The translations under genes and the position numbers were made by a program. From the NCBI GenBank assembly GCA_944470555.2, contig OX104130.1:54841491-54905490 (forward strand): a DNA stretch of 64,000 nt, in the 5' to 3' direction. Shown piece after piece: positions 25,467 through 40,400 of this stretch (its first letter is position 1; each line of letters begins with the position of its first letter). The notes under the pieces were generated by a model. It was not told where the DNA came from. It ran no database searches and was given only the letters and a program-made list of their open reading frames with translations. This stretch comes from Heterobilharzia americana. Lineage: Eukaryota > Platyhelminthes > Trematoda > Strigeidida > Schistosomatidae.

Positions 25467-28400
25467 GGTTAGGTATCTTCATCATCTCTGTCTTCTGTAC
25501 GTTCACGTGAAGGAAATCCTGTCTTCTCTACCCTGCCTCTTCTGTCAACTTGTTAGTTTTTACCTGTAGATCTTTTGGAGTTTGTGCGACAGTAGAAACT
25601 AGACATAAATCATCATCGTTGGTGAAATGCAAATCTTCTTCTGAGGTCTTTTCATCGGTGAGACAGCGTATGTCCATCTTCTTGCTTCTTACAGTTTGTT
25701 GCATGATGTAGTCGACCACAATCAGTAAGATCGTAAGTGTTATTAGGCGGCGACATTGTTTTACTACTGTCTGCATTTCAAAGTGGTCAGTGCATAGCTT
25801 TCCATTGTGAATCACTTGGCATGTAGCATCGTATAGCATGTAGCTGTTGAATGAGGTTGATGAATGTTTGTGGCACTGAAACCGTAGTGTTGAGGCAGCT
25901 GCCAAATTACTTCTCAGTTGACAATATCGAATGCCTTTTCAAAGTCGATGAAGTCGAGGTAGAGAGTTGACTGCCATTGTATGCCCCCTGTTCTGTGACG
26001 ATTAGTTGCGTTGTTTTGCAATTTGACCAGCACATGAATTGTTCTTCCTGAATCCAGCCATTCTGTTCCGGTCATAATTTTCTACCCAACGTCTATTTTA
26101 GTCTCTCCAGGTTGATACGGCCTAATATTTTGCTCACTTTGGGTGAACAACAGCATGGTTCCGCGCCAGTTCTTGCAAACACTTAGGTCGCCCTTCTTCG
26201 GGAGTTTGACAAGGTAGCCTTTCTTACAATCAGTGGACAGGTACCTTTTCATCCTTCATTCCCTCCAAACCTTCTGCAACAGTGGTATGGTGTAAGCACG
26301 TCCGCTGCTGATGTCTCTGCGTCTGTTCTCGGTGCTTCTGAAGGAATTCGAACTGGTCCTGTTGCTTTCCCGCATTTCAGCGACTTTATGGAGCTCAGAA
26401 CTTCGACTTTTGTTGGAAGATTTGTGTTCTTTTGTAGTTCTGTGATTGCAGGTGGTATTTCCGGACGAAGTGCTCGTGGGGGTCGATTCAAGAGGTTTTT
26501 GAAGTGGTTAGCCCGCCGTTTCTTTTGTTTCTCTTCTTTGGTAATTAGATTTCCTTCATCATCCTTTATTGGTTTCATCTGTGTTGGTCTCTTACCAGAT
26601 AGTAACCTGGTTATTTGATATAGTGTTGTTAGGTCTCTGTCTTCTTAAACTGCAGTCTGTTCTTCTTGAGTTGCAAGTGTGTCGTAGAGGTATCCTTTGT
26701 CTTTGCGCGCGCTCTTCTTCACTTCTTTGTCCAGTATAGTGTTTTATAGGTTGTAGCCAGTTCCTCTTCTCGTCATTCATCCTTACACTGGCTTATCTTC
26801 TGCTTCACCATCACCATCTTCCTCTCCCTGCTCTTTCAGCTTCCATGTGTCCCTCAAAATCCATTCCTTATCTTCTTTCTTCTTCCTTCCTAATACGCTT
26901 ATGCAGTTTTCTTTCCACATGGCTTTCAAAGATTTCCAGTGTTCATCCACGCAGGTTTCTTCAGGGATGCTTCTCCATATCTCCCATTTTGTCCTGATGA
27001 CTGACGTGAAGATTTCTTTTGTAGTTTCGTCCTTCAGTTTCCGGGTGTTGAACTGTGATGTTATCTAATAATACTTATGTATTGTCACGGCAGTATTCAA
27101 CATGAACTGCCATCAGATGAAGAGCCCTTGAAAACCTGGGAGTACTGGAATGCTGTTTCATCCTAATGTATGCCCATGATCCTGGTAGGGATAGAACCCA
27201 GAATCTTAGTTCCCTCAGTAAACACCTTTCCAGTCAACCACTGGGTCGTAATCCGACTGTCCACATTTCCCTACTTTGGTTAATTTGTGAGATACCACAA
27301 CCACCAATGGTTCCCCAACTAATGCCAGTTTGTGATGAATACCATCTTAAAACCAATTAATCTCTATAATCCTCCCAAGTGAATTTCTGTATTACCGTTT
27401 GGTTCAAAAACTCATAATCCCACTAGCAGTTCTGTAACTATTTATTCCCTTCAGTAGGTTCTCTGTTTTGGTCACAGTTTCACTTATCTGTTGTTGTTGT
27501 TGTTATTCTATTTTTATTATAGAGAATATGAGCAAACATTAGATGCACTTCAAGCAGACATTGAGGCTTTGGAGCAGGAGAAAGCAGAACTGAAGGAGAA
27601 ATTGAAAACTTTGAGTAAAAAAGCTTTGTTTGAAGGAATTATCAAAACACCATTAGTTTTAAGTAAGTTTTGCACTTTCTATGAGAAGTATAGTAATTAC
27701 TGTATATACTGGATATTTTCATCACAAGGAATTTATTCTCTTCAGGTTTCACTTTGCCCTCATTAATGCAGTAATACGTTGAAAATACTTATGATTTATT
27801 GAGACCTAGTTATTTACTTTCTTCAGCTCTCTTGCTGATCATCCTTTTGAAGATATTTTGTTTTTTTCGAAATGAGAAGTTTGTTGTATTTCTCCCATTA
27901 TTCCATTCCTCCTTCACGAATTCCAAATCAAAGTTTGGACCTTAAGACATTGGAATACCAATACTGGGTAACATTTACTTGTGGTTATAATGATGGCTAG
28001 TGGCTAGGAATGGATTCCAGAACGTTTGTTCCATCTTATTTGGAACTTATCAGGTGCATGTAGCTGTTTCTCAGTGAGTGGTGGTACTCTTCTTTTTTTT
28101 CTATAAAAGTGCTGGTTAGTATCACCACTTTCAGTTACAATTTTCGTCAACTAACCTACCTCATGTAGCCAAATCTTCACACTTCTACGTTACTGACATG
28201 TTGACACCATGACACATGGCTTTTGCTACGAAGGCAACAATACCCGAATATCTCAAGCCTCCCCGTCTCCTCCACATCCGGTGGCCACATTTCACAGACA
28301 TTTATGAAGACCGAACTATCAGGGGCTCAGTACAATTGCCCCTAATACAAGGATGGATATCACGGTACCACCTTAAATTGCGAAAGTTGACCTTCCGATG

Positions 28401-31400
28401 CGTTTTTTCCATACAAAGATTTCATTGTTCACTGACTTAGTAGAGCTGATCCGACTAACTAAGTAGAGTAATCGATGCGTCTAACCACTTCACTCCCTAT
28501 TGTTAGACTAAACATCAATGTAAATTAGTCCTGAAGCAACCGATTGTGGAGGTTTGAATATGGACCCTTTAATTGAGCGATGTACTTACATAGCATCCCT
28601 TTAAGTAACAGACACTATGGTGAGATCTGTCGACTGACGGAGTATAATGTGGCTTTCAGGTCGGGAAATACGATTACTGTCAGGCGTCCGTAAACTTTCC
28701 CATGTTTTGGAACGTGGCGGTTAGTTTATTTCCGGTCAATGCACCCATGACTAAGTTTGAAAACTGCCTGACGTTTTCGGGTTCGCTGTTCCTGATCTTT
28801 ACTTAGACATCTAATAACTACAGAACCTAGGATCTTGGACAATGGTCGTCGAACTGATTCTCCTCTGGTTACCGCAGCAGGATTTCTCCTCGTCCTTGAA
28901 AACTAGGACAATCAGTGATTGAAACTAGCCGTAGGAAATCCCATAGCAGCTAAACCCTTAGCAAATACGAATAAAAATTTCCGACCACTATCCTTAAATA
29001 CTCCCAGTACTAGGCCATCTGGCACTGTTGCTTTTCCTTGCTTCAGGTTACCCACAGGCTTCGCAGTTTATCCAAAAGTTGGGTAGCTTGTCTGTGTTTT
29101 ACTCAGGATTCAACTGCATAACAAGCAGGGGGCTAGCTGGAGGCCTGTTGAACTGTGTCCTGAAGTGTTCCGCCCATCGTTCCATCCGTTACCCCTATGA
29201 ATAAGTCACATCCTTCTCCTATATAGTTCCACTAACCTTCAACCATTTTGCCATCTGTTGTTACCTATTGTCTCTGCCTTCCTGTATGTATTTACCCTTG
29301 CTACCCATCACTACTTGTGGTCATTGCGTAGACTTCTTTTCAATCTACATTTTATTTGCCTCCGCAGTTTGTCTGTGACCACTGTGGAATTGAGGTTGAC
29401 GCATGCCACGTCATTTAATATCCCTCTGTATGTCTGAAGTTCGTGCTTGCCGGAAATAGATGGTTCATCTTAGCACAGTTATAGTAGGCGATAATCGTTA
29501 TCGTTTTGTTCGGCTGGGATTCCAAAAGTGTCACCTTGCTGTATGACTTAGCCTACCCATGTGTGCATTGAAGTCGTTCAGTACAATACCCACATCTGAA
29601 AGTTTTGGAGTGAGATTTGATTGCGCTACCACCGGTGCCGGAACACTGTAAGGCAGGTACTATTTTTAAGGTGGGCGTTTTCCAATATCCCTTCCCATAA
29701 GGAAGGTAACATTAGCATGATACTGCTTTTCCTCCGCTGAGACCACCCTACTATCACACTCCTGTGCAGCCCATATTACAACTTCGCCCTTGGATCCCTG
29801 TCATAGTGTAAGTTGTTTACACTACAACAGTAACTGCGTTTTTTCTTACCACTATCTTTTTGCTACGGTAGAACCACAAGTGACAGATGTTCATTTCTCA
29901 TATATCGTTAAATCAATATGATATGCAAGTCAGACAATGACGTCAAAATAGTAGCAACCAGCCAAGTGAATGTGCTATGTTAGCTGAATCATTATGAAGT
30001 TGAGATGAAGATAGGTGTGATCAAACCAAAAAATGGTGCCAATACAAGGAGTCTCTGACTATTGGTGTGGGCCGTTTAGATGTTAGTTTCCTAGTTGATA
30101 TCATTAAGAAAACTGAAATCATTAAGTAGAGACTTAGACGATATGGCTCGAAATTTATCCCAATGGCGCAGATACATCCATGCCTTTTTTTTAGCTCTCA
30201 TATCACATTTCTTTATTGGTTTTCAAACCTCTTCTTTTCACCTTCTGAATTTTAATGATGTCTAATTATACCGTTTTCATTTCTTTATCTTCCTGTTTAT
30301 TTACCTGTATCATTAGGCGCTCATGTTACGTGTGATAATGTAAACCTTTCTGCAGAAAATCTTAGCGGATAAAGCTAAGAAAACATTTAATAAGCATTTC
30401 AAGTCTATTTTGGTCTGAAAATTGATTAGAATAAATAACAAGGGTATTCAGAAACTACATACTGGTCTTTCCACTAACTACTACGCTACAACTAATGGTA
30501 CTGCTTGACCGCCGGGACCTCGATAGATGGTGCAAAGACTGGAAATATGAACAGTCAGTTGGAACTTAAATGTTTAAAATAAAAACCAACAGCTTCACTT
30601 TTCTGGTCATATAAACACCATCATCTTATTCGCTGTACTCAATTATCTGTAGACTGACTAGTTAAACCTTCAATTATATATTTGTACTAATACTTCGATT
30701 ACAACTGCTTGTCATCTATATTGTATTATCCTATTCACAAGAGGTTGACAACACTAATTCATGAAGAATTCAAGTTTTCATGCCTGTCGATAACTGTAGT
30801 AGTCTATTTCTAAATTTTAATCGTATACAAACGTTACCATCTGTTTTAAAATAATTTATAGTATTACTAACCCACTTCAAGTGTTTATGAGATACCTGAT
30901 GCATCAAACTACTTTCGTGTTCCTCGCCCCCCCCCCCTTATATAATACTGAGTAAATATCGTTTTATTCTAATACTGTAGGTCCAGCACAGTCTAAAGTT
31001 CAGCCTACTACAGCTGCATCAACTGCATCTCCTACACCTGGTAAACAGGCATCCGTTGAATGTACACCACCTTCACCTGGTCCTGCACGCTTGTCTGCCT
31101 ATAGAGATACTTCATTCATGGCAATGGAGGTTAGTAACTTTTCTATGCATATTTCGAATCTTGTGTTCGAGTTTGTCTAGTGTATACAAATTAGTAACTT
31201 TTCAGGTAAATATATATGTCAATTCGAATCAGGAATAAGTTGTCGTTTATGTTCGTAAGTGGTAGTAAGCTGGAGAACATTTTTTCTTCGATGTTATGCT
31301 AATCAAAGTCAGTAGTATGCTACAAACTGACATGGTCACTTATAGACCACTCATACCAATCAATAGTGGTTGCCAGCCACCTGATTTGACTCTGACTTTC

Positions 31401-34400
31401 CAAACCGAAGTAGTCAACATGATCGCAAATCTATAGCCTAATTATTGAACACTGAGTCACATCCATTCAACAATCTGTTAATTGTCTCCTTATGAGATAT
31501 GCAAAACATTGTCTCATATTGTCTCATATGCAAAATTCTTGTACAAGAAATCCTGGCCTCTTATATTATTATTATTTATCCCTTGGGTTCCCTTGTGGAA
31601 CATAGGGATTCAGTAGCACGTCACCATCTCACTCTTTCCTCTGCAGTCTTGTTTTTCAACCTGGCTCCACCACTACCCAGAAGCCTTCATTTCTTCCTCA
31701 CACAATCTCCTCCATGTCAACCTCGCCTCGGACGCCTAACTCGTCGTTTCCCATTCGTCTTCCACTCGACAGCCTAACCTGGTGCATGATGTCCCCAAAC
31801 AGTGTTCTCAGTGTATAACCAGTCGACTACAATCCATCTCCACTTTCTCTTTTTCATATTCGTTGGGTCATAGGTTCTTGGATGGTTCGTTGCCTGCCAG
31901 CCAGCCAGCCAGCCAGCCAACCAGAGTTGCATGTTGCTTATTCTTATTATCCTGGCCATCCATCTGATCTTCAATGTCAGTGTGGAGTGAGTGTAGACGT
32001 CAGCTGTTGATGTGATGTATGTCTGCAGTTAGTTGTAAATGCTTTTGGTAACGCACCAAGTCTCTCAACCATCACATAGAGAAGCACTGACTGACTCACT
32101 TGACTGATCTTAGTGTTGACAATCTGGATGTTGTTCACGCATTATGTTGAGTGTAGTGAGTGTAGCGGAGTGCAGAAGATCTCCACACTGATTTGAGATA
32201 AATGAAGGAAAGCCTGTCTTGCTGTTTCTCCGATCCTGGTTTTGACGTCCTCATCTGTTGCGTCTGTGGTTGAAACGATGCCGCTTTTTCTGAGACGACT
32301 TCCTTTCGATTTCACTCATTGATGGTGCTTGTTGTTGTTGTTGTTGGTTGGGTATCTTCATCACCTCTGTCTTCTGTACGTTCACGTGAAGGAAATCCTG
32401 TCTTTTCTACCCTGCCTCTTCTGTCAACTTGTTAGTTTTTACCTGTAGATCTTTTGGAGTTTGTGCGACAGTAGAAATTAGACATAAATCATCATCATTG
32501 GCGAAATTGAAATCTTCTACGACACTATACCTATAGGTATAGTAAATTACCCAACTGGATTACAGTGGTGACAATAATGACAATATTAGCGATAATTAGG
32601 CTCAATAATAACTATTGATTCATGTATAAGGTTACTGGTCACATTCACTGATTAGTATTCAATTCTGTTATTCGACTGCCTAACCTGGAGTATGCAGAAC
32701 AAACGTGAACTGCTTCGGTCGTGCACCTAGGAACCTCTTGTTTGTTCTTTGGGAGAAAATCTGGTTCATTGGCTTAAAATTTAGGCTTTCAAGCAATGGA
32801 TCCTGGGTTCGAAACCGACTCCGCCTCAGCTATTTTGATATTTAGTTATCTGTTATATGGAGTCTTGTAACAGTTTAGTGAAAGTTTATGGTCGTAATAT
32901 TTCAGTCAGTGATTTCGGTACTCTCTTTTTATGAAGCATATTTACCTCGTTAATTGGTTTATTTCTATTTTCTATAGATTGAAGCTCTTCGTGAAGCTGT
33001 ACGACGTTTGTCTTCTGAAGTATCTCGACTTCGTGGTGAAAAAATGCTTGTAAGTTCGTATGAAATCCTTTAGAGTGTCGTCTTGTGTTATGTACTTTAC
33101 CACTACTTCTGTTTATCGAAAAATAGCCATACCAAGATCATTTTAAGGTAATTGATTACCTCCCGGACTAGCATCTTAACAAATACTCTACTGTACCCGA
33201 ACTTACATGAGGTTTACTCTTTCAATCGAACTGCTTGTATTATTGGTATAAGAGTAAAATTTGACCGTGTGTCAAAATTCCAGACGGAAACAGAATCGAC
33301 GTAGAACTTCACACACACAAGACTTTACAGTAATATACAAAGACAGGTTGATAGAATAAGGGGGATTTCAAAATAGACAAAGTTGCGTGAGAAAGTAAAC
33401 AGTTTGAAGGTAAAGGCTAGAGCGAATATTCAAGCTTTTATAAAGACATCAAAGACTGCGTCATTGTGACTGATTTTCAGCCATTTCACCAAGAGTTCTC
33501 AATGACTAATTCCTTTCGTCTCGGGAAACCTAACCAGGCAATCTTCATCTCTCCACATTACTCAAACCAGCAGTAGGAGACTTCATCGACTGATGCCAGT
33601 CTTGGTCTGACCACCCTGAACCTTCTTCCAAACTAATCCAGCATCTCCTAGCATGGCACGTCGATGTAGGCGGTGACTGAGCCTGCCAAGCATATGTCCA
33701 AGCCGCCTCATTTGATGAAGGTTCACAACTTCATCAAACGACTTGCTTATCTTGCTTAGTACCGTTCACCTGACCTCAACATTGCTCACACAATGATTCC
33801 ACCAAACGCTTATAATGCCATGAAGACACCTATGATCAAAACCTTGTAACCGCTTCATATTTTCTACTTTCAGCGGCCTTGTCTCACAGCCGTACAAAAG
33901 GACTGCAGTGCAGTATACTCATGCTTTGATAGATATTCGAATATCTCGCTGACACCACAGGTGACGTAAGTTAGCAAATACCACGCTGGCCTTCTGTATC
34001 CGAGCTGAGATTTTGTCACGAACCAGCCAGTTCGGGCTGATGCAACTCCTCAAGTAAGTGAAGTCGTTGGGACATTCCATCACTTCATATCATTAAACTG
34101 GAGTCGCTGCAGACCAGTCCTGGAGCATCATCCTACATTTGACAGGTGCCAGGGAAACCCATGCCAAAAATACTCAGATTTCTGATCAATGCATTCAAAA
34201 GACTGCATTTTGTCAGTGTCTTCACTTAGCAGGACAATATCGTCTGCATACTCCAAGTCAATCACATACCCCCCAACGTTTCAGCCGTCTATCCTGGGAT
34301 GGGTACCATCCTTTCCAGTGGTTTCACTAACCATCGTCTTATTCTTGCCACTATCCTTAATAAACCTGAAAGTTGCTGGGTGTTAGCCAACTCTGATCCT

Positions 34401-37400
34401 CCTTCATCTCCCTCGTTTTCGTCACCCACGACAACTCGCTATCAACGCGGACTCTTGGTCAATTTACGTTTTAGTTGCTTTCTCTCTTCATGATGGTAAA
34501 AGCCAGTTGAAATCAGTCTTCTCTTATCAGTCAGTTCGAGTGACGTCACAGAAATCCAGTGATGTTTGCTAACCTTTGGGTGTCGGTTACCAACTATCTT
34601 TACTGCTGCTTCTACGGTAAACTTAACATCACCCTACTCCAGGTTTCCTCAGGATGAGTATTGCTATCATCTTCAGATGAATGCTTAGCTAACTCTTCCA
34701 TAAATACATAATTGGCATCCTCATCTTCCAATCGACCATAAATAAACTTTACTATCGCTTATAGGAACCCGTACTAGTGCGTGATCGGAGTCCGGACTGG
34801 TACTTCAGAAAGAGCAGCACTCCTCCTCCGACCCTCTCCAACGATGGCTTATGACAATATAATCTATCTGTGTCCATCGTCGGTTCGATGCCGGTGGACA
34901 CCATGTGAGGCAGTTTCTCTTCTTATGCTTAAAGTTAGTGCTGGCCAGAAGAAATTGGTTGTGGGAACAAAATCGCAACAGACAATCACCGTCATCGGTT
35001 CGTTGGCATGGGTTTCTGTAAATACCTCCTAGATGCCTTTCCGATTGGACGTTAAAGTCACCTACCATTATGACTACATCTGAACGTTTTGATTTCTGTA
35101 GCAAAGTTGATAGCTTCTCATAGAATTCATCCATTGCATTATCCGAACTGCAGTTGGTGGATACGTAGGCAGAGATTACTAAGAGGCATTGGTTGGTCTC
35201 ACGATCCTTCCTAGTTCTTACAGCTGCTTTCAGTCGAACATCACATTGACGGCTGCCAACTAATATGCGGTCAAGAAGCTCACTTCCTGCCCTATAACTT
35301 AATTCTGCGCCTAGGCTGGAGATTTCACAAGAGCTGGCCATCGGGTCTCCGGATACTCGTAAGTTGAATTTTGCAGGTTCACCACTATGACTAGATGAAG
35401 CCAACTTAATAAGCAGACTCAGGTCTTGTGTACGTATCTCAGAGATACAAAATACAACTATGGCTACAAACTCCAGAGTTTCGGCGATCGGTGCTTGATG
35501 TCTGATTTGGCAGAGAGTTCGGACGTGGCGCGTTCTTAGGAGACTAGGAATAAGGTTTCGGTAGTTTTGATCGTTGGCAATGGTTGCAGAGTGAGAAGTT
35601 GGATAAGGTGTCAGTGGCTGGATATTAGTATCAGAAGGCGAAGGCAATGGAGGCGACATAGTTGAGGAGGATATGTTATGTTTGATTGTCTTCTGTAATA
35701 CTGGAAGCGTGCGGGTGATTGACTTCTCGGCTGCCCATACCGTGGAAATCTAGTTCTTCAGACACCTGAAAAAGAAGAGATAGTGTGTGAACACAGAGCC
35801 TACGAAACATCAGCTTGAGGCTTGTCATACAAGACCTTTTGACAAGTTTTGATTTTTTTCCCTTTCGAATCCATTTGTGAATCCCTGTTGCTGACATCGG
35901 CATGCTGCAAGGGTTGGGAGTGTGCCATTTTTTCTACCTTTCTCTGTAATAGGAAAGGCAGTATCACGCTGGCACAGCTGCTCATCCTAGGAATCACCTA
36001 TTTTCACACCCCCATCCAGCTAGCAGCAGTAGGACTTCGCCCTCAGGTCTCCATCATACTGTAGCAATTTAAACTAACAATGGTGACTACTTTTTTGTTT
36101 AACCACCATCCAACAGAGCTTTCTGGTGTGGTAGGACCTCGAGGGAACAAGCGTTTTACAAGCACAGCTCGTTGGGTCATTGAAATATGCAAACCTGACC
36201 ACCACGTCAAGGTAGCAGCCATCGATCGGGTCCTAAAGTTGCGGAGTTATCATGATATGGCCGTGAACAGTAAATTGTGTTCAGTAGATAGTACTGTTTC
36301 AGTAAAATCCCCACATTATTTCTATAATTTCATAGTCTCTACCAGTAAAGTCATATTCACCATGTTAACTTACGGAGGAGGGAAGTTTGTTTCCCCAAAA
36401 GTGTACAACTATATGTGAACCTAGATTGTCATAGATAATAAGAATGTCAACAAGACTCACTAAGCATTAATTTGTACTTAAAACGCCCCACTGTATTTGT
36501 GTACAACCGTAACTAAATTATTCAGTAGTCCTAACTATTAGTCGATGAATCGAATCAATTTTTACGAAATAGTCACTTATTACTTTAATTGTTCACTGTA
36601 AGGGCGTACACTAGATTAGTAAAACGGTGTTTTATTGATCTACAAGATAATCATCTAAACCACTAGTTTGACAGACTAGCATAATATTCAAATGAACAAA
36701 AACTGCAATGTGAGAAGAATAACTCAATTCTATCTAATTTCTTCAAATGCTTCTCGTCAAATTCATGAAGCATGATAAATGCATAAACTTTCATAATAAT
36801 GTTATTAACTTTTCTGAATACCTTAAAGAGATTTGTTTATACAAATAGCCAAATGATAGAACTTTAGCGTCGTCTTTGATGTATGTACTTGTTGTTTTGT
36901 GAATATCTTCTCTTAGAGGAGATGTAATTGTCAACAATACGCAGTAAAATCGTAAAATCCATGCTTCGAAAATGAATGAACGAATACTACACCTTTGATG
37001 ATGCAAAAAAGAGGTAGAGTGTTCTGGACATATTTAACGGTAATTTGAGAATGTTCAAGATGCGTTTCTCACTATCCAAATGCAAATTGTTGCCCCAGGA
37101 TTGGGTTCTAGTAGTAGTAGTAGTGCCTTGTTTAACAATAGGGAGTCAAGCAGCTAAGCGCGTTGACCACTTCACTTGCCTAGGAAATCGGATCAACCAT
37201 ACTAGATCAATAGCCGACAAAATCTCTGCACCTATACTAAAGACTCGATTGATTTTTGCCAACGTACACCATCTGTGGCACCGCCGTGATATCCGATTGT
37301 CTATTTAATGTTGAGTTTACTGCGCTACAGTTCGCTCTGTTCTACCAAATGGCTGGGAAACATGATCATTATTGGTAGATGACGTTTCCTTCCAGAAAAA

Positions 37401-40400
37401 TAGGAGTGCAGCCGGCTGATTACCCAGGACTCAGTACTATTCCCGTGTAGTTTGTCCTGTATAAGAGCTCTTGAGACAAAATCAAATGCTGAAGTAGTCT
37501 GAAAAAGCACACCTGACACACTTGGCATTTACATCAAGATTACAAGCAACATCGTGATATAAGAGTGGTGGTATTCAGAGTCCTTCTGCTTTTATATGTA
37601 AATTGATTAGGGTCTTTAAAAGCCTTCAATGAGGGTTCATGCACAAATATTATTAGCTTTTTCATTATTTTGATGAACGAAGAAGTAACTGCAATCGGAC
37701 GGGATTTCGGACATGTGCCTGGAATCCCGTGACTTACGTATGTGGACTGTCTTAATATCTTTTCAGGCACCCTACTTACTTTTTCGTCTCATTGGTTGAC
37801 TTAGGGTTAATCGCTAGTTGTCAAAGATGATATTCTTCTCACATACCTGTGTGTATCCCACCTGATTAGCTTTTATTTTATCTTTCACACGTTGACAAAT
37901 CAGTTTACTATTTGACTGTACAGGGTTGGTGGTTGAATTTGATGAGAAACGGATCACCAACGAACTTAAACTACCTTTCCTTGGAATAATGACACCGGTG
38001 GTTTGTTGGTCAGTGTTCATCTGTTTCAAAACTTCACTCATCGTCGTTATACATTAGGATTAATTTGTCGATCTATTCCATCTTAAATAATTAAACCTAT
38101 AGTTTTGTTAAAATTTGATTTCAATATCTCCTTATCTTTATATTATTTTGAACCAGGAGCAAATGAAAGTTTTGGACGTTTAAAAAACCTTCACGTCGTC
38201 AAGATTCTACAGTTGTTGACAGTAATTTGAATAATGAAGATAAACCATCTACCGCAGAAGAACGAAAACCCGTTATACCACAACTGGCACGTGATGCTTA
38301 CTCACTTCAACAAGAAATCTTTTCAGTTCTTGCAAATCCGCAAGTAATCAGACTGCCTAAAATCTCACCGAAGCAAGTTGAAGAGCCTTCTTCAGGTGCT
38401 GGTGATGGGTCTGTTCAACAGTCTTCTAAAGCTGTTTTACCCAGTGCTGCAATTCAGTTTAATCGACAAACAGCTAAACTGGTTAAATTGAAGAATGATT
38501 TAGAAATGGTAATGTTGTAATTCGCATTCTTATAAGTGTAAAATTTCGATTGTTGTTTTTATTCCATACTGGCGGAATGATACAAACTGCGAAAATTGTG
38601 GCAATAGTAGATCTTTCCACATTTCTACAGTTATCAGCACTTAGAAACCAGTTGGTTTTGGAATAACATTTCGTTATTTGGATTTCAACCATTCGCTTAG
38701 TTCCTTTTACTGCTAATTTTTAGTATGTTGTAAGTTCCTAATCCAAAAGCCCTTCAGCCCCTCTTATATCTATCGTTATTATTGTGTTACTTTACGTAGG
38801 TCACCTTGTGAGCATTGTTAAGGTCAAGCAAAGAGTACTAAGCAAGACAAGCAAGTTGATTCATGAGGTTGTGAACGTTAATCGACTGAGATTGCTTAAA
38901 CATGTGTTGAGCATGCTCAGTCATCGACCTACGATGGTAAGGAAAGGTGGATTAGGTCGGAAGTAGGTTCAGGGTGGCCCAGACTAAGACTTAACATCAG
39001 TTGATGAAGTCTTACTGTTAGTCTGAGTCATATGAGGAGATGTAGACTACCTGGTTGAGTTTCTCGAGACGAAAGAAATCAGTGGTTGACAACTCTTGAT
39101 GACATGGCTGAAAATCGATCGTAGTAGCGCGAAGATGTTTTAACTCCTTGACATCTAAAACTGGAACATTTGCACTAATCATTACCTTCAAATTGTTGAT
39201 TCTCCCACACAACTTTGTCGATTCTGATGCCACTTTTTCCATCTACTTGTTTACTGTAAACTACTGTGAAGTATGGCAACTTGAGCAGATGCAGTTGTAT
39301 ATATGAGGTTCTACTTCGATTTTATCAGTCGACTTAGATATTGATTCACTCGCCAAATCAAATACAAATTGAATTTACTTTCTTTTCCTGAAATGCCATC
39401 ATTTATACGCATCTAGAATATTCATTTCCTAAAAAATGTCATGGTATAATGTGTATTATTTATTTTGTAAAACTGTAAAAAGTCATCCTGGGTAGAGTAA
39501 TGCCAATGTCTCCATGGATTTTCTTCTCGAAATTAGAAATGTTATGAATCTAAAACTATCTCCAATGATCTTCCTGATTGTGGTCGACTGGATCATGCAA
39601 CAAACAGTGAGGAGTGAGGAAGAGAGATATACTTTGGTCCGATGAAAAGATCCTAGAAGATTTGGATTTCGCCGATGATTTGTGTCTAATGTCGCACAAA
39701 CTCGAAGATCTACTGGCGAAAATTAACAAGTTGACAGAAGAGGCAGCGAAGAAGAAACTTCAAGTGAATGTAGAGAAGATGGAGGTGATAAAGATACCCA
39801 ACCAACAACAAGAGGCACCAATCACCAGTAACGGGAGAAACCTAAAGGAAGTTGTCTCTTTCACCTACCCAGGCAAGACAGCATTGTTTCAACTACAGGC
39901 GGCAGAGACACAGATGAGGATGTCAAAACCAGGATCGGAAAAGCAAAACAGGCTTTCCTTCATTAATCTGAAATCAGTGTGGACATCTACTGCACTCAGC
40001 ACAAAGAACAAGATCCGGATTTCCAACACCAATTCAGTCAAGTCATTGCTGCTATATGGTTCAGAAACTTGGCGCGTTACAAAAGGGATTTCCGACAAAC
40101 CACAAACATTCATCAACAGCTGCCTACTCTCTATACTGAAGATTAGATGGCCAGAAAGAATAAGCAACAGGAACTCTGGCTGGCTGGCAACGAACCAACC
40201 AACCAACCAAGAACCTATCGCCCAACAAATATGCCAAAAATGGAGATGGATTGGAGTAGGCATACACTGAGAAGACCATTCGGGGACATTACGCAACAGC
40301 CCAGGGAAACGACGAGTTGGGCGTCTGAAGCGAGGGTGACATAGTGGAAGAAATGAAAGCTTGTGGGCAGTCGTGGCGCCAGGTTGAAAAGACTGCAGAG

